46,282 bases of DNA from Gallionellales bacterium GWA2_60_18 (GCA_001801105.1 MGWS01000031.1:1-46282); one strand, 5' to 3'. Shown: positions 34,931 to 44,434, numbered from the stretch's first letter. Numbers and translations are program-made. The notes: a model not told the origin generated them from the letters alone.

Positions 34931-36304
34931 ATGAACAAAATCCTATCTTGCGGACTGCGCCGCCCTTCCTTCATTGCGGCGTTAATGGGTATCGGCCTGA
35001 TTGCCGCATTGCCGACATCTGCGCAAGCAGCCAGCGATTCCGACCGGATCCGGGAACTGGAGCGCAAGCTGGAACGCAGCCTGCAGCTGATAGAGGAGCT
35101 TTCCAACAAGGTGCACCAGTTGGAGACCGGCAAAACCGACCAGCCTCGCAGGATCGCCGCCGACAACCCGAACCAGCACATCGACACGCCGGGAGATGCC
35201 TTCCCGGCTGCATCTCTTCCGGCGGGCATGCGCCACCACGATGACAGCACGCCGCTGCATGGCTTCCTCGATGCCGGATTCGCTGCCAGCGGCCAGGGGA
35301 ATGCTCAGGCCTCCGGCCCGAAAGGCTTCAATGTCGGCTCGTTCGACCTATATCTCACGCCCCAGTTCGGCGATCGGGCGAAAGCACTGGTCGAACTGCT
35401 GTTCGAAGTGAAGGCGAACGGCCACCTCGAAACCGATCTTGAACGCGTCCAGCTGGGCTACACCTTCAGCGATGCCGCAACGCTATGGGCCGGCCGCGTC
35501 CATACGCCGTTCGGCTACTGGAACACAGGTTTCCATCATGGCGCGCAGATCCAGACTTCCATCCTGCGTCCAAAATTCCTAGACTTCGAGGAAAAGGGCG
35601 GCATCATGCCATCGCACCTGACCGGCATGTGGCTCACCGGCAATGTCCGCACGGGCGACGGCAAGATCAACTATGACCTCTACGCCGGCAACGGCCCGCG
35701 TCTGGAGATCGGTTCCACCTTATCCACCGGCACCAGCAATCCTGCCGCCGGCGGAGACGACAATCACCAAGCCTTCGTCGGTTTCAATGCCGGCTACAAC
35801 TTCGGCAGCGGCGCTGTCCGAGGGCTACGTCTGGGCGCGCATGGCTTCAGGGGGGACGTGAACGACAGCAACGGCAGCAAGACCGGGGTGAGCATGGGCG
35901 GCTTGTACGGCATACTCGTCAACGACGATTGGGAGATCATGTCGGAGTACTACCGTTTCCATGACACCGTCAAAACGCTTACCGCAGGCGCAACCGTCAC
36001 CACCGCCGTAGGCAACGCACACACCAGCAACGCATGGTTCGCGCAGGCGGCCAGGAACTTCGGCCAGTGGACGCCTTTCGCCCGTGCCGAAAAATCCGCG
36101 CTGGATCGGAACGACCCGTATTTCTTCTACCAGACCGGCGGCCTTTCCTACTCGCGCCAGACACTGGGCTTGCGTTACGACCTGGATTACAGCAGTGCCA
36201 TCAAGGTCGAGGTCAACAGCACGCATATCGACGGCACGAACGCGGACGGAACCGTGAATGACCGTTTCCCGGAGGCGCGCGCCCAATGGTCGGCGCGTTT
36301 TTGA
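34931..36304 (+). CDS. Outer-membrane beta-barrel (porin-like) protein with N-terminal coiled coil
   Basis: 457 aa from ATG 34931 behind CAGGAG; a longer frame from 34790 overlaps flgN. Signal peptide ends TSAQA, followed by a coiled coil (DRIRELERKLERSLQLIEEL, residues ~37-62) and then alternating beta-strand sequence starting HGFLDAGFAASGQG and ending in ARF, a C-terminal Phe as used by BAM-assembled barrels. Similar coiled-coil-plus-barrel layouts occur in porins that trimerise. Substrate unknown. Not a standard flagellar gene; coupled to a PstS-like periplasmic protein (6-nt gap) and placed between flgMN and the stator genes. Confidence 0.75.
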   Translation: MNKILSCGLRRPSFIAALMGIGLIAALPTSAQAASDSDRIRELERKLERSLQLIEELSNKVHQLETGKTDQPRRIAADNPNQHIDTPGDAFPAASLPAGMRHHDDSTPLHGFLDAGFAASGQGNAQASGPKGFNVGSFDLYLTPQFGDRAKALVELLFEVKANGHLETDLERVQLGYTFSDAATLWAGRVHTPFGYWNTGFHHGAQIQTSILRPKFLDFEEKGGIMPSHLTGMWLTGNVRTGDGKINYDLYAGNGPRLEIGSTLSTGTSNPAAGGDDNHQAFVGFNAGYNFGSGAVRGLRLGAHGFRGDVNDSNGSKTGVSMGGLYGILVNDDWEIMSEYYRFHDTVKTLTAGATVTTAVGNAHTSNAWFAQAARNFGQWTPFARAEKSALDRNDPYFFYQTGGLSYSRQTLGLRYDLDYSSAIKVEVNSTHIDGTNADGTVNDRFPEARAQWSARF

Positions 36305-36310
36305 GATACG

Positions 36311-36730
36311 GTGAAGCGGACCATCGTGAACCTTCGCTATCTGGCGCTGATCGCATTGCTCGGTTGTAGCCTGGCTGCACCGGCTCTGGCGGCAGATATC
36401 TATGTGATCTCCCACCCCGGGGTCAGCATCGCGGTCGAAGATGTGCGCGAGATTTTCCTGGGGGAAAAGCAGTTCGCCGGCCCCCACAAGATCGTCCCGG
36501 TGGATAACCTTGCGGCACAAGGCGGCTTCCTGTCCAAGGTGTTGCATATGGATGCTGCCAGCTATTATTCCGCTTGGGCCAAAAAGACCTTCCGTGACGG
36601 GATTGCGCCACCCATCCTGAGATCGGGCGGGGATGCCGATGTCATCCGTTTCGTGAAAGGCATGCCCGGCGCGATCGGTTATGTTGCCGTCAGGCCCGGC
36701 GACGATGTCGCCATCGTCGCGAAATATTGA
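36311..36730 (+). CDS. Small periplasmic PstS-like (PBP superfamily) protein
   Basis: 139 aa, GTG start at 36311. Signal peptide ending APALA before ADIYVISHPG. The mature part resembles one lobe of phosphate-binding-type periplasmic proteins (VEDVREIFLGEKQFAGPHKI, YYSAWAKKTFRDG, then FVKGMPGAIGYVAVRPGDD). Single-domain versions are found beside outer-membrane proteins in many proteobacteria, with unknown ligand. It lacks ABC transporter partners here, so phosphate uptake is unlikely. Convergent with motD, 9 nt away. Confidence 0.78.
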   Translation: MKRTIVNLRYLALIALLGCSLAAPALAADIYVISHPGVSIAVEDVREIFLGEKQFAGPHKIVPVDNLAAQGGFLSKVLHMDAASYYSAWAKKTFRDGIAPPILRSGGDADVIRFVKGMPGAIGYVAVRPGDDVAIVAKY

Positions 36731-36739
36731 TCTGGACGC

Positions 36740-37495
36740 TTAACTCGCGCCTTCCCGCTCCACATTGGGCGACAGGATGGTGATGGTGACGCGCCGGTTC
36801 CTGGCACGATGTTCCGGACTGTCGTTCGGCACCAGCGGCTGATTCGAAGCCAGCCCGACCACCGACAAGCGCTGTGCCGCGACACCGCTCTCGATCAGCA
36901 ACCGCGCCACGCTGCTGGCGCGCGCCGAGGACAGCTCCCAGTTGGAAGGATAGCGCGCCGTCTTGATCGGCACATCGTCGGTATGCCCCTCCACCTCGAT
37001 CGGCTGACTCTCCTTGCTCAATACAGCAGCTACCTGACGCAACGTGCCGAGCACTTCCGGTTGCAGCGCCGTTTCGCCTGACCCGAACAGCGAACTGGCA
37101 CTGATATCGATGACCACACCGCGTTTGGTCTGGCTGATACCGACCAGCCCCTGCCCGATCATGGGAAACATGACCTGCTCCAGCCCATCCGCCAGCGCCT
37201 TCATGCGCTCCTGTATCCTCCGCTGCTGTTCGCCCAGCCGCACCGTGCGCCGGTCTACCAGGTTCTTGAGCATCTGCTCCTGCGGATTCGGCAGCACCGG
37301 ACCCGTACTGGAACTCGGCGTGGTATTGAGTGCAAGGCTCAGGGAGCTGCTGAAGGTCTTGTACTTCCCTTCATTAACCGAAGAAATGGCATACATCACC
37401 ACGAAGAAGGCAAACAGCAAGGTCACGAAATCCGCATAGGAGATCAGCCAGCGGTCATGGTTGTCATGCTCGATACGTTTGGACCGGCGCGCCAT
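36740..37495 (-). CDS. motD: Flagellar stator protein MotD (MotB family)
   Basis: 251 aa. Single TM with the proton-binding Asp (SYADF, D22) at residues ~17-36, a plug segment, a helical linker and a C-terminal OmpA-like peptidoglycan-binding domain (VEGHTDDVPIKTARYPSNWE, LSSARASSVARLLIESGV). The Asp and local sequence fit a proton-driven B subunit. Pairs with MotC, whose stop is 2 nt upstream of this start. Symbol motD follows the MotCD-type context next to fliA; motB would be equally acceptable. Confidence 0.9.
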   Translation of the reverse strand: MARRSKRIEHDNHDRWLISYADFVTLLFAFFVVMYAISSVNEGKYKTFSSSLSLALNTTPSSSTGPVLPNPQEQMLKNLVDRRTVRLGEQQRRIQERMKALADGLEQVMFPMIGQGLVGISQTKRGVVIDISASSLFGSGETALQPEVLGTLRQVAAVLSKESQPIEVEGHTDDVPIKTARYPSNWELSSARASSVARLLIESGVAAQRLSVVGLASNQPLVPNDSPEHRARNRRVTITILSPNVEREGAS

Positions 37496-37497
37496 GA

Positions 37498-38238
37498 TCA
37501 GCCGAGGTAGCTTTGCAGCTTGATCTCGACCAGCCGCGGATTATCCCCGTTGGCGATACCCACGAGACCGTCGATGACCATTTCGCGCAGGTGCGTCTGC
37601 TGCATCAGGATGGATTTCAGCTTGTTGGCCATCGGCAGGAACAGCAGATTGGCGAATGCCACGCCATAGATGGTGGCGACGAAGGCGACGGCGATGCCGC
37701 CGCCCAGTTTGGACGGCTCGGCCAGATTCTGCATGACATGCATCAGGCCCAGCACCGCCCCGATGATGCCGATGGTCGGGGAATAGCCGGCGGCGGATTC
37801 CCATACCCGCGCAGCCTGCCAGCGCAACTGCTCCCAGGAGTGGGTATCCACATCCAGCACCTCGCGTATCTTTTCCGCGCTGTTGCCATCCACCAGCAGC
37901 TGCAAGCCCTTCTTGACGAACGGATCGGGCAAGGCGGCGATGCGCGCTTCCAGCGCCAGAATGCCGTCCTTGCGCGCCACCACGCTCCATTCGGCAATCT
38001 GCCTCGCCAGCTCCCTGCTGTTCATTTTTGGGGTGACGAACACCCAGCGCGCCATCGTGATCGCGGTGACGAACACCTTGATCGGGCTCTGCACCATCAC
38101 CGCGCCGACCGTGCCGCCGAACACGATCAGGAACGCCGCGCCCTGGAACAGGATGGAGAGGTCGCCACCCTCGATAATCTGGCCGGCGAGTATTCCCGCC
38201 AACCCGATCACCAAGCCTAACAGCGTGAGCCTGTCCAT
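37498..38238 (-). CDS. motC: Flagellar stator protein MotC (MotA family)
   Basis: 246 aa. Four TM segments (LGLVIGLAGILAGQIIEGG; LFQGAAFLIVFGGTVGAVMV; around GYSPTIGIIGAVLGLMHVM; GGGIAVAFVATIYGVAFANL) with the cytoplasmic loop holding charged residues (KKGLQLLVDG) facing FliG-C. Shorter than classic E. coli MotA (295 aa) and close in size to MotC/PomA. The ATG overlaps the fliA stop (TGATG), so stator synthesis is coupled to fliA. Confidence 0.93.
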   Translation of the reverse strand: MDRLTLLGLVIGLAGILAGQIIEGGDLSILFQGAAFLIVFGGTVGAVMVQSPIKVFVTAITMARWVFVTPKMNSRELARQIAEWSVVARKDGILALEARIAALPDPFVKKGLQLLVDGNSAEKIREVLDVDTHSWEQLRWQAARVWESAAGYSPTIGIIGAVLGLMHVMQNLAEPSKLGGGIAVAFVATIYGVAFANLLFLPMANKLKSILMQQTHLREMVIDGLVGIANGDNPRLVEIKLQSYLG

Positions 38239-38948
38239 CAGTATCCTTTCATCCAGCTGCGTAACCGCGCTACCGCCTGGCTGTGCAACTGCGAAACGCG
38301 CGACTCACCCACCCCGAACACCTCCCCGACTTCACGCAAGTTCATGCCCTGCTCGTAAATCATGCCCATCAGCATTTGTTCGCGCTCCGGCAGGTTGTCG
38401 ATGGCACGCACCAGCTCGACCCTGAACCTTTCGTCAGTCAACAGTGTCAGCGGATCGGCATCATTATCGAACTCGAACCGCTCGAAGAAATCATTATGAT
38501 CCTCGTCGTGAAAATCTTCGTAATAGACCAGCTGCGCGCCGCGCGACTCACGCAACATCTGCTGATATTCGGTGAGCGCCACCCCCAGTTCGGCCGCAAT
38601 CTCGGTTTCATTCGGCGAGTGGCCCAGGCGCTGTTGCAGGCGGCTGATGGCCGCCTCGATGCTGCGCATGTCGCGACGCAGGCTGCGTGGCAGCCAATCT
38701 GCTGCGCGCAACTCGTCCAGCATCGCGCCGCGGATGCGTTGCGTCGCAAAGGTCTCGAACTGCGCGCCATGCAACTCGTCGTAACGGTTCGCCGCATCCA
38801 GCAACCCCATCATCCCGGCCTGGATGAGGTCGTCTACCTGCACGCTGGCAGGCAGCTTGATCATCATCTGGTGCGCCAGTCGCTTTACCAGCTGGGCATG
38901 TTCACGCAGGCATTGTTCTTTGTCGTTTATTCCTGATGCCTTGTACAT
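38238..38948 (-). CDS. fliA: Flagellar sigma factor FliA (sigma-28)
   Basis: 236 aa. Region 2 (LIQAGMMGLLDAANRYDELH, then FETFATQRIRGAMLDELRAA DWLPRS in sequence), region 3 (SRLQQRLGHSPNETEIAAEL) and region 4 with the helix-turn-helix (LREVGEVFGVGESRVSQLHS). Directs transcription from the three promoters found at 1450-1476, 25213-25239 and 33948-33974; inhibited by FlgM (34023-34331). Follows flhG by 4 nt. Confidence 0.98.
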   Translation of the reverse strand: MYKASGINDKEQCLREHAQLVKRLAHQMMIKLPASVQVDDLIQAGMMGLLDAANRYDELHGAQFETFATQRIRGAMLDELRAADWLPRSLRRDMRSIEAAISRLQQRLGHSPNETEIAAELGVALTEYQQMLRESRGAQLVYYEDFHDEDHNDFFERFEFDNDADPLTLLTDERFRVELVRAIDNLPEREQMLMGMIYEQGMNLREVGEVFGVGESRVSQLHSQAVARLRSWMKGY

Positions 38949-38952
38949 GCCG

Positions 38953-39861
38953 TCAGTTTACAACGGACGCCATTTCTCCGCTGCATTGCCGCAACGATTT
39001 CATCAGGCCGCGAATAATGGCATGGGCACTGCCTTCCGCCTCATCATGCTGCGGCGGCAGGCACAACAATTTTTGCGCCAGCTCCTGATAGGCCTTCGCC
39101 GAGGGTTCCGCCGGAAAAGCCTCGACCACCGAGCGGCGCAACTGCATAGCGCGCTTCAGCTTGTCGTCCTGCGGAATATAGCCCAGGCAATCGAGCTGAG
39201 CCGCGAGATTGAGCCGCGCCACCTGGGCCATGTTCTCGAATGCCGTCTTCGCCGCCTGCGCGTCGGTCACCCGGTTCACCACGACCCCGAACCGTGCACG
39301 TGCACTTTCCAGCGCCAGCCGCTTGATCAGGGCATAGCTCTCGGTGATGCCGCTGGCTGTGGCGTCCGCCACCACCAGTAATGCGCCCCCACTTGCCAAA
39401 CTTGATGAAACGGTTGAATGGACGGATTTCGCGGACAACGTTGCGGCATCCACCAAGACCACATCCACGCCGCTGCCCATTTCGGCCAAAGCATCCTCCA
39501 GACGCTCCTGTTCAGCTTGCCGCAAGGCCGTCAGCGCAGACATGGCGCGCGCAGCGGGCAGCACCGAATAGCCCTTGGCAGCCAGCACCGCTTCGGCGGG
39601 CACGCACTTCCCGCGCGCCACGTCCAGCAGATCGTGCCCGGCGGTCAGGCCGAGCCTGTCCGACAGGTTGCCCGGCGCATTATTCTCGTCCACAACCAGC
39701 ACGTCCTTGCCCGAGCGCGCCAGCGCGGCGGCAAGATTGATGGTCACACTGGTGCTTCCCACTCCCGGCTTGCCGGACACCACGGTAATCACCTGCGTAC
39801 GGTTGCGCACCAGCAGGCGGCGCAGTCCTTCGGCCTGATCCGTTTCGCCGCTACTGCGCAT
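38953..39861 (-). CDS. flhG: MinD-like flagellar number regulator FlhG (FleN) with degenerate P-loop
   Basis: 302 aa from ATG 39861 (GAGG spaced before it, 11-nt overlap with flhF); ATG 39873 is an alternative with four more residues. ParA/MinD fold: P-loop region VSGKPGVGSTSVTINLAAAL. MinD-type P-loops read KGGVGKT; here the signature Lys is kept (GKPGVG) but the second, phosphate-binding Lys is Ser (GST). The following loop is VVDENNAPGNL instead of the usual D-A-D-type motif. Position between flhF and fliA makes the FlhG call firm; ATPase activity is doubtful. Confidence 0.9.
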   Translation of the reverse strand: MRSSGETDQAEGLRRLLVRNRTQVITVVSGKPGVGSTSVTINLAAALARSGKDVLVVDENNAPGNLSDRLGLTAGHDLLDVARGKCVPAEAVLAAKGYSVLPAARAMSALTALRQAEQERLEDALAEMGSGVDVVLVDAATLSAKSVHSTVSSSLASGGALLVVADATASGITESYALIKRLALESARARFGVVVNRVTDAQAAKTAFENMAQVARLNLAAQLDCLGYIPQDDKLKRAMQLRRSVVEAFPAEPSAKAYQELAQKLLCLPPQHDEAEGSAHAIIRGLMKSLRQCSGEMASVVN

Positions 39862-41191
39862 ACGAGGCCTCATGGATACCCGTCATCACCGAGGGCAACT
39901 CCGCCTCGTTCAGCATGAACGGAGATTTTTCCGACACCGGCTTGAGCGCGCGGTGCAGCAGATAATCGAGGTTGACCACATGCAGGTTCTCCGGAACACG
40001 CTGGCCGTTGGTGATGTAGTGCAGCATCAGGCGGTAGCGCACCGCCACGTCCAGCACCGGGCCGAGGCTGACCGCCTCATCCAGCTTGGTGGGGATGCAA
40101 CCGATAACCTTGTCGCTGTTATACATGCGCACCACATCGTCCAGCGTGTCGCCACTGCTGGTGGCATTCAGCAGCAGCAGGCGCTGCACGCCGGTCGCGT
40201 TGAACATCTCGTTCTGGTCGCCCACGCGCTCGTCACGCTGCCCCATCCCCACCGTATCGATCAGCACCAGGTGCTTGTGGCGCAAGGCGGAAAGTGTCAG
40301 GCGCAGATCGTCGGTATCCTTTACCGCATGGACCGCCACGCCGAGTATCTTGCCGTAGATCTTGAGCTGCTCGTAAGCGCCGATCCGGTAGCTGTCCGTG
40401 GTCAGCAGCGCCACCTTGTCCGCGCCATAACGCACCACGGCACGCGCCGCCAGCTTGGCGGTGGTCGTGGTCTTGCCCACGCCGGTCGGCCCGATCAAGG
40501 CGTACACGCCGCCCTTGACGACGATGTCGTCCGCATCCTCCGCCACGCGCAGATTGCGCTTCAGCACCTGCTTGATCCAGCGCTCGCCTTCCATTTCTTT
40601 TCCAGCCGGCATCTTGTCGAGCAGCTTGCGCGCCAGCAGGGTGCTGAAACCGGCATTGATCATTCTGCGCAGCAAACCGCTGCGCTGCGGATCGCGTTGT
40701 TGCACGCCGGTCCAGAACAACGCTGCGATCTGCTGTTGCAGCATGGCATGCATCGACTTGATCTCGTCCAGGATATTATTTGCGGAGGATTGCGGAGCCA
40801 GGATCGGACACTGGGCGCCACCGGACGCCGGCTGAGGCTCAGCCTGCGGCACGGGGTCGGGCTGCCCGTACCCGACCTCCTCCGGCACCGTACGGCCAGA
40901 CGGCTTGCCGGCCGCATTGGCGCGCCCCTCGCGGCTGAGCGCGCTCCACTTCTCGAATACCTCCCTGTTACCCTTAAGCTGTGGCGGCATCAGCGGGGAG
41001 CTCTCTTCCTGTCCTGCCTCCAGTCCTTCCGAAAGGGATACTTGGGTGATCTCTTCATTCGCCAGCGCGATGATTTCCACTCCCTGCGCGACCTTGCGAT
41101 TGGACAGGATGACCGCACTGTCGCCCAGTTCGCTACGGATGTCCTTCAATGCCTGTCGCGCCGTCGGGGCGATGAATTTCCTGATGTTCAT
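39851..41191 (-). CDS. flhF: Signal-recognition-type GTPase FlhF
   Basis: 446 aa. Basic N-terminal B domain (MNIRKFIAPTARQALKDIRS), a Pro/Gln-rich linker (about 95-135), then N and G domains with G1 GPTGVGKTTT at 234-243, G2/G3 region (TTDSYRIGAYEQLKIYGKIL, LIDTVGMGQRDE) and G4 TKLDEA. FlhF selects the assembly site, usually polar. Overlaps the flhA stop by 4 nt. Confidence 0.96.
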   Translation of the reverse strand: MNIRKFIAPTARQALKDIRSELGDSAVILSNRKVAQGVEIIALANEEITQVSLSEGLEAGQEESSPLMPPQLKGNREVFEKWSALSREGRANAAGKPSGRTVPEEVGYGQPDPVPQAEPQPASGGAQCPILAPQSSANNILDEIKSMHAMLQQQIAALFWTGVQQRDPQRSGLLRRMINAGFSTLLARKLLDKMPAGKEMEGERWIKQVLKRNLRVAEDADDIVVKGGVYALIGPTGVGKTTTTAKLAARAVVRYGADKVALLTTDSYRIGAYEQLKIYGKILGVAVHAVKDTDDLRLTLSALRHKHLVLIDTVGMGQRDERVGDQNEMFNATGVQRLLLLNATSSGDTLDDVVRMYNSDKVIGCIPTKLDEAVSLGPVLDVAVRYRLMLHYITNGQRVPENLHVVNLDYLLHRALKPVSEKSPFMLNEAELPSVMTGIHEASYAQ

Positions 41192-43275
41192 GCTCTACCT
41201 CCTACCATTGCGGTCACCCGGATCGTCTTGAAGTCCGGTACTTCGTCATGCGAAATCACCCTGATACCCGGCACGGCGCGCTTGAGGAAACGCGCCAGCA
41301 GGTCGCGCAACTGCGACGGCACCAGCATCACGGCCGGCAGTCCCATCTGCTCCTGCGCATCCGCCGCGGCGCGGGTTTCGCGCAACACGGTATCGGCCAG
41401 GCCGGGTTCGATGCCGAGACCGCTCTGGCTCGACTGCATCGCCTGCACCAGCAGATATTCCAGCTCCCTGTCCATGCCGATCACCTGCAACTCCTGCGCC
41501 CCGGGGTAGAGTTGCTGCACGATGGCAGGCCCCAGCGCCACACGCACCAGCGCGGTGAGCTGATGCGTATCCTGGGTATGCGGCGCATTCTCCGCCAGCG
41601 TTTCCACGATGCTGCGCATGTCGCGGATATGCATGCCTTCGTCCAGCAGGTTTTGCAGTACCTTCTGCACCACTCCCAATGGCAGCGTCTTGGGCACCAG
41701 ATCTTCGACCAGTTTCGGATAGAGTTTGCCGAGATGGTCGAGCAGCTGTTGCACCTCCTGTCGCCCGAGCAACTCTGCGGCGCGCGCGCTGATCAGGTGG
41801 CTCAGGTGTGTCGCCACCACCGTTCCCGGGTCTACCACGGTATAGCCCATCACCTGCGCCTGCTCGCGCAAGGCCGGGTCGACCCATACCGCCGGCAGGC
41901 CGAACGCCGGATCGCGGGTCTGCGTACCGACCAGATGCCCGGTCACGCTACCCGGATTGATCGCCAGCAACAGGTTCGGATAGGCTTCGCCGCTGCCGAT
42001 CTCCACCCCCTTGAGGGCGATGCGGTAACCGTTCGGACGCAAGTCGAGATTGTCGCGGATATGCACCGCCGACGGCAGGAAGCCGATGTCCTGGGTGAAC
42101 TTCTTGCGGATGCCTTTGATACGGCGCAACAGGTCGCCATCCTGCGCCTTGTCCACCAGCGAGATCAGCCGGTAGCCCACTTCCAGCCCGAGCACATCGA
42201 CCTGCGCGACGTCTTCCCAGCTTGCCTCGGCAGATTCGGTCATCACCGGTGCGACCTCGATGGTCGCTTCCGCTTCCTGCGCGACCACGCTTTCGTTCCT
42301 GCGCGTCAGGTAATAGGCGAACCAGAGCATGCCGCCGCCCAACGACAGGAACGCAAAGTGCGGCATCCCCGGGATCAGCCCCATTGCGCCAATGATCACA
42401 CCGGTCAGCATGATGATCTGCGGCTGGCGGAACAACTGACTGGTCAGCTGTTGGCCGATGTTCTGCTCGCTGGCCACGCGACTCACCACCAGGCCGGCGG
42501 CAGTCGAGATCACCAGCGCCGGGATCTGTGCCACCAGACCGTCGCCGATGGTCAGCAGGGTGTAGTTCTTGGCTGCCACGGCGATGTCCAGATTATGCTG
42601 CAACACACCGACCACCAGACCGCCGATGATATTGATGAACAGGATGATGATGCCTGCCACCGCGTCGCCGCGCACGAATTTGCTGGCGCCGTCCATCGCC
42701 CCGTAGAAATCTGCTTCCTGCGCGATCTCGGCACGGCGTTGGCGCGCCGCATCCTCGCCAATCAGCCCCGCGTTCAGGTCGGCATCGATCGCCATCTGCT
42801 TGCCGGGCATCGCATCCAGGGTGAAGCGCGCGCCCACCTCGGCGATACGCCCGGCACCTTTGGTGATCACCACGAAGTTGATCACCACCAGGATGGTGAA
42901 CACCACCAGACCGACGGCGTAGTTGCCGCCCACCAGGAAATGGCCGAATGCTTCGATCACCTTGCCCGCCGCATCCGGCCCGGTGTGTCCTTCCAGCAAC
43001 ACGATGCGCGTGGAAGCGACGTTTAGCGACAGGCGCAACAGCGTGGTGATCAGCAGCACGGTCGGGAACACCGAGAAATCGAGCGCCTTGTTGGTGTTCA
43101 TGCTGACCAGCAACACCATGATGGAGGCCGCGATATTGAACGTGAACAGGATGTCCAGCAGCAGCGGCGGCAGCGGCAATACCATCATAGCCAGGATCAT
43201 CACGATCAGCACCGGCCCGACCATACCGATCAACCCGGCGCGCCTGACGAAATTCTGGATGGCTAACAGGTTCAT
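41188..43275 (-). CDS. flhA: Export gate protein FlhA
   Basis: 695 aa. N-terminal multi-TM domain with the FHIPEP signature (GRIAEVGARFTLDAMPGKQ at 142-160) and a C-terminal cytoplasmic domain from about 340 (LEVGYRLISLVDKAQDGDLL onward) that binds chaperones and FliJ. Forms the nonameric ring of the export gate. Lies 10 nt after flhB. Confidence 0.98.
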   Translation of the reverse strand: MNLLAIQNFVRRAGLIGMVGPVLIVMILAMMVLPLPPLLLDILFTFNIAASIMVLLVSMNTNKALDFSVFPTVLLITTLLRLSLNVASTRIVLLEGHTGPDAAGKVIEAFGHFLVGGNYAVGLVVFTILVVINFVVITKGAGRIAEVGARFTLDAMPGKQMAIDADLNAGLIGEDAARQRRAEIAQEADFYGAMDGASKFVRGDAVAGIIILFINIIGGLVVGVLQHNLDIAVAAKNYTLLTIGDGLVAQIPALVISTAAGLVVSRVASEQNIGQQLTSQLFRQPQIIMLTGVIIGAMGLIPGMPHFAFLSLGGGMLWFAYYLTRRNESVVAQEAEATIEVAPVMTESAEASWEDVAQVDVLGLEVGYRLISLVDKAQDGDLLRRIKGIRKKFTQDIGFLPSAVHIRDNLDLRPNGYRIALKGVEIGSGEAYPNLLLAINPGSVTGHLVGTQTRDPAFGLPAVWVDPALREQAQVMGYTVVDPGTVVATHLSHLISARAAELLGRQEVQQLLDHLGKLYPKLVEDLVPKTLPLGVVQKVLQNLLDEGMHIRDMRSIVETLAENAPHTQDTHQLTALVRVALGPAIVQQLYPGAQELQVIGMDRELEYLLVQAMQSSQSGLGIEPGLADTVLRETRAAADAQEQMGLPAVMLVPSQLRDLLARFLKRAVPGIRVISHDEVPDFKTIRVTAMVGGRA

Positions 43276-43285
43276 GATCTATTTT

Positions 43286-44434
43286 TCACACCGGTTGCAA
43301 TGCCGCTTCGGGATCAAGCGTGGACGGCACCGGCAGCTCTGCCGGTGCTTGCGGCCGCGCGCCACCCTGCGTTTCGTAACGGCGCAGACGGTAAACATAG
43401 GCCAGCACTTCGGCGACGGCGGTATAGAGCGCTTCCGGAATAGAGTCGCCCAACTCGGTATGCTTGTGCAGCGCGCGCGCCAGCGGGGGCGCTTCCAGGA
43501 TCGGCACGCGATTCTCCTCGGCGATCTCGCGGATGCGCAGCGCCAGCAGATGCGAACCCTTGGCCACCACGACCGGCGCGCGCATGCCGGTTTCGCTGTA
43601 TTTCAGCGCCACGGCATAGTGGGTCGGGTTGGTGACCACCACGTCGGCGGTCGGGATCGCCGCCATCATGCGGCGGCGCGCCGCTTCGCGCTGCAGCTGG
43701 CGGATACGCCCCTTGACCATCGGGTCACCCTCGGTCTCCTTGTTCTCCTGCCGCACCTCTTCCTTGGTCATCATCAGCTTCTTGTTGTGATCCCACAGCT
43801 GGAACGGCACATCTATAGCGACGATCAACAGCATCGCGCCGACGATCGCCATGAAGCTCGCTCCGATCAGATACCCCATTTGCGGAATGGAAGCGACGGC
43901 AGCCTGGGTTCCGAGCGCCATCACCGCATCCTTGTTGTGCCAGATCACCCAGGCCGCGACACCGCCCACCAGCAGCGCCTTGCCGACCGCCTTGGCCAGT
44001 TCCACCAGCGCCGTTCTGGAAAACATGCGCCCCAGACCGGCGATAGGGTTCAGTTTGGACAACTTCGGCTGCAATGCCTCGACGCTAAACAGCCAGCCAT
44101 TCAGCAACAGCGGGGAAAATGCCGCAGCGACCATCACCGCAAGCAGCAGCGGCGCAAAGGTGATCAGCATATCCAGGGAAAGGTCGTACAGACGCGGCAC
44201 CAGCAGGTCGGCCTTGAAAGCCATGTCGCGATTCAGCGTCAAGCCGTCATGCACCATCTTGACCATCTGCTGCGTAAACGACGCGCCCATGAACCACAGC
44301 ACGGCGCCACCCGACAACAGGACGGCAAAGGTGGATAGCTCACGCGAACGGGCAACTTGACCTTTTTCTCTTGCCTGGTCAAGTCGCCGCTGTGAGGGCT
44401 GTTCGGTTTTTTCTAGGTCGCTGTCTTCTGCCAT
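43286..44434 (-). CDS. flhB: Export gate switch protein FlhB
   Basis: 382 aa. N-terminal charged tail (EKTEQPSQRRLDQAREKGQV), four TM segments, and the cytoplasmic domain with the autocleavage site NPTH at 269-272, the same numbering as in Salmonella. Cleavage and FliK contact switch export specificity. A Pro-rich C-terminal tail follows residue ~355. First gene of flhBAFG-fliA-motCD. The 144-bp upstream gap has a lone GCCGATAA but no matching -35. Confidence 0.98.
   Translation of the reverse strand: MAEDSDLEKTEQPSQRRLDQAREKGQVARSRELSTFAVLLSGGAVLWFMGASFTQQMVKMVHDGLTLNRDMAFKADLLVPRLYDLSLDMLITFAPLLLAVMVAAAFSPLLLNGWLFSVEALQPKLSKLNPIAGLGRMFSRTALVELAKAVGKALLVGGVAAWVIWHNKDAVMALGTQAAVASIPQMGYLIGASFMAIVGAMLLIVAIDVPFQLWDHNKKLMMTKEEVRQENKETEGDPMVKGRIRQLQREAARRRMMAAIPTADVVVTNPTHYAVALKYSETGMRAPVVVAKGSHLLALRIREIAEENRVPILEAPPLARALHKHTELGDSIPEALYTAVAEVLAYVYRLRRYETQGGARPQAPAELPVPSTLDPEAALQPV

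Noticed and set aside
40086..40358. Plus-strand frames opposite flhF/flhA/flhB (several over 100 codons, one of 592)
   Set aside because: All are antisense to strongly conserved flagellar genes and show His/Gln/Arg-rich composition typical of the reverse frame.
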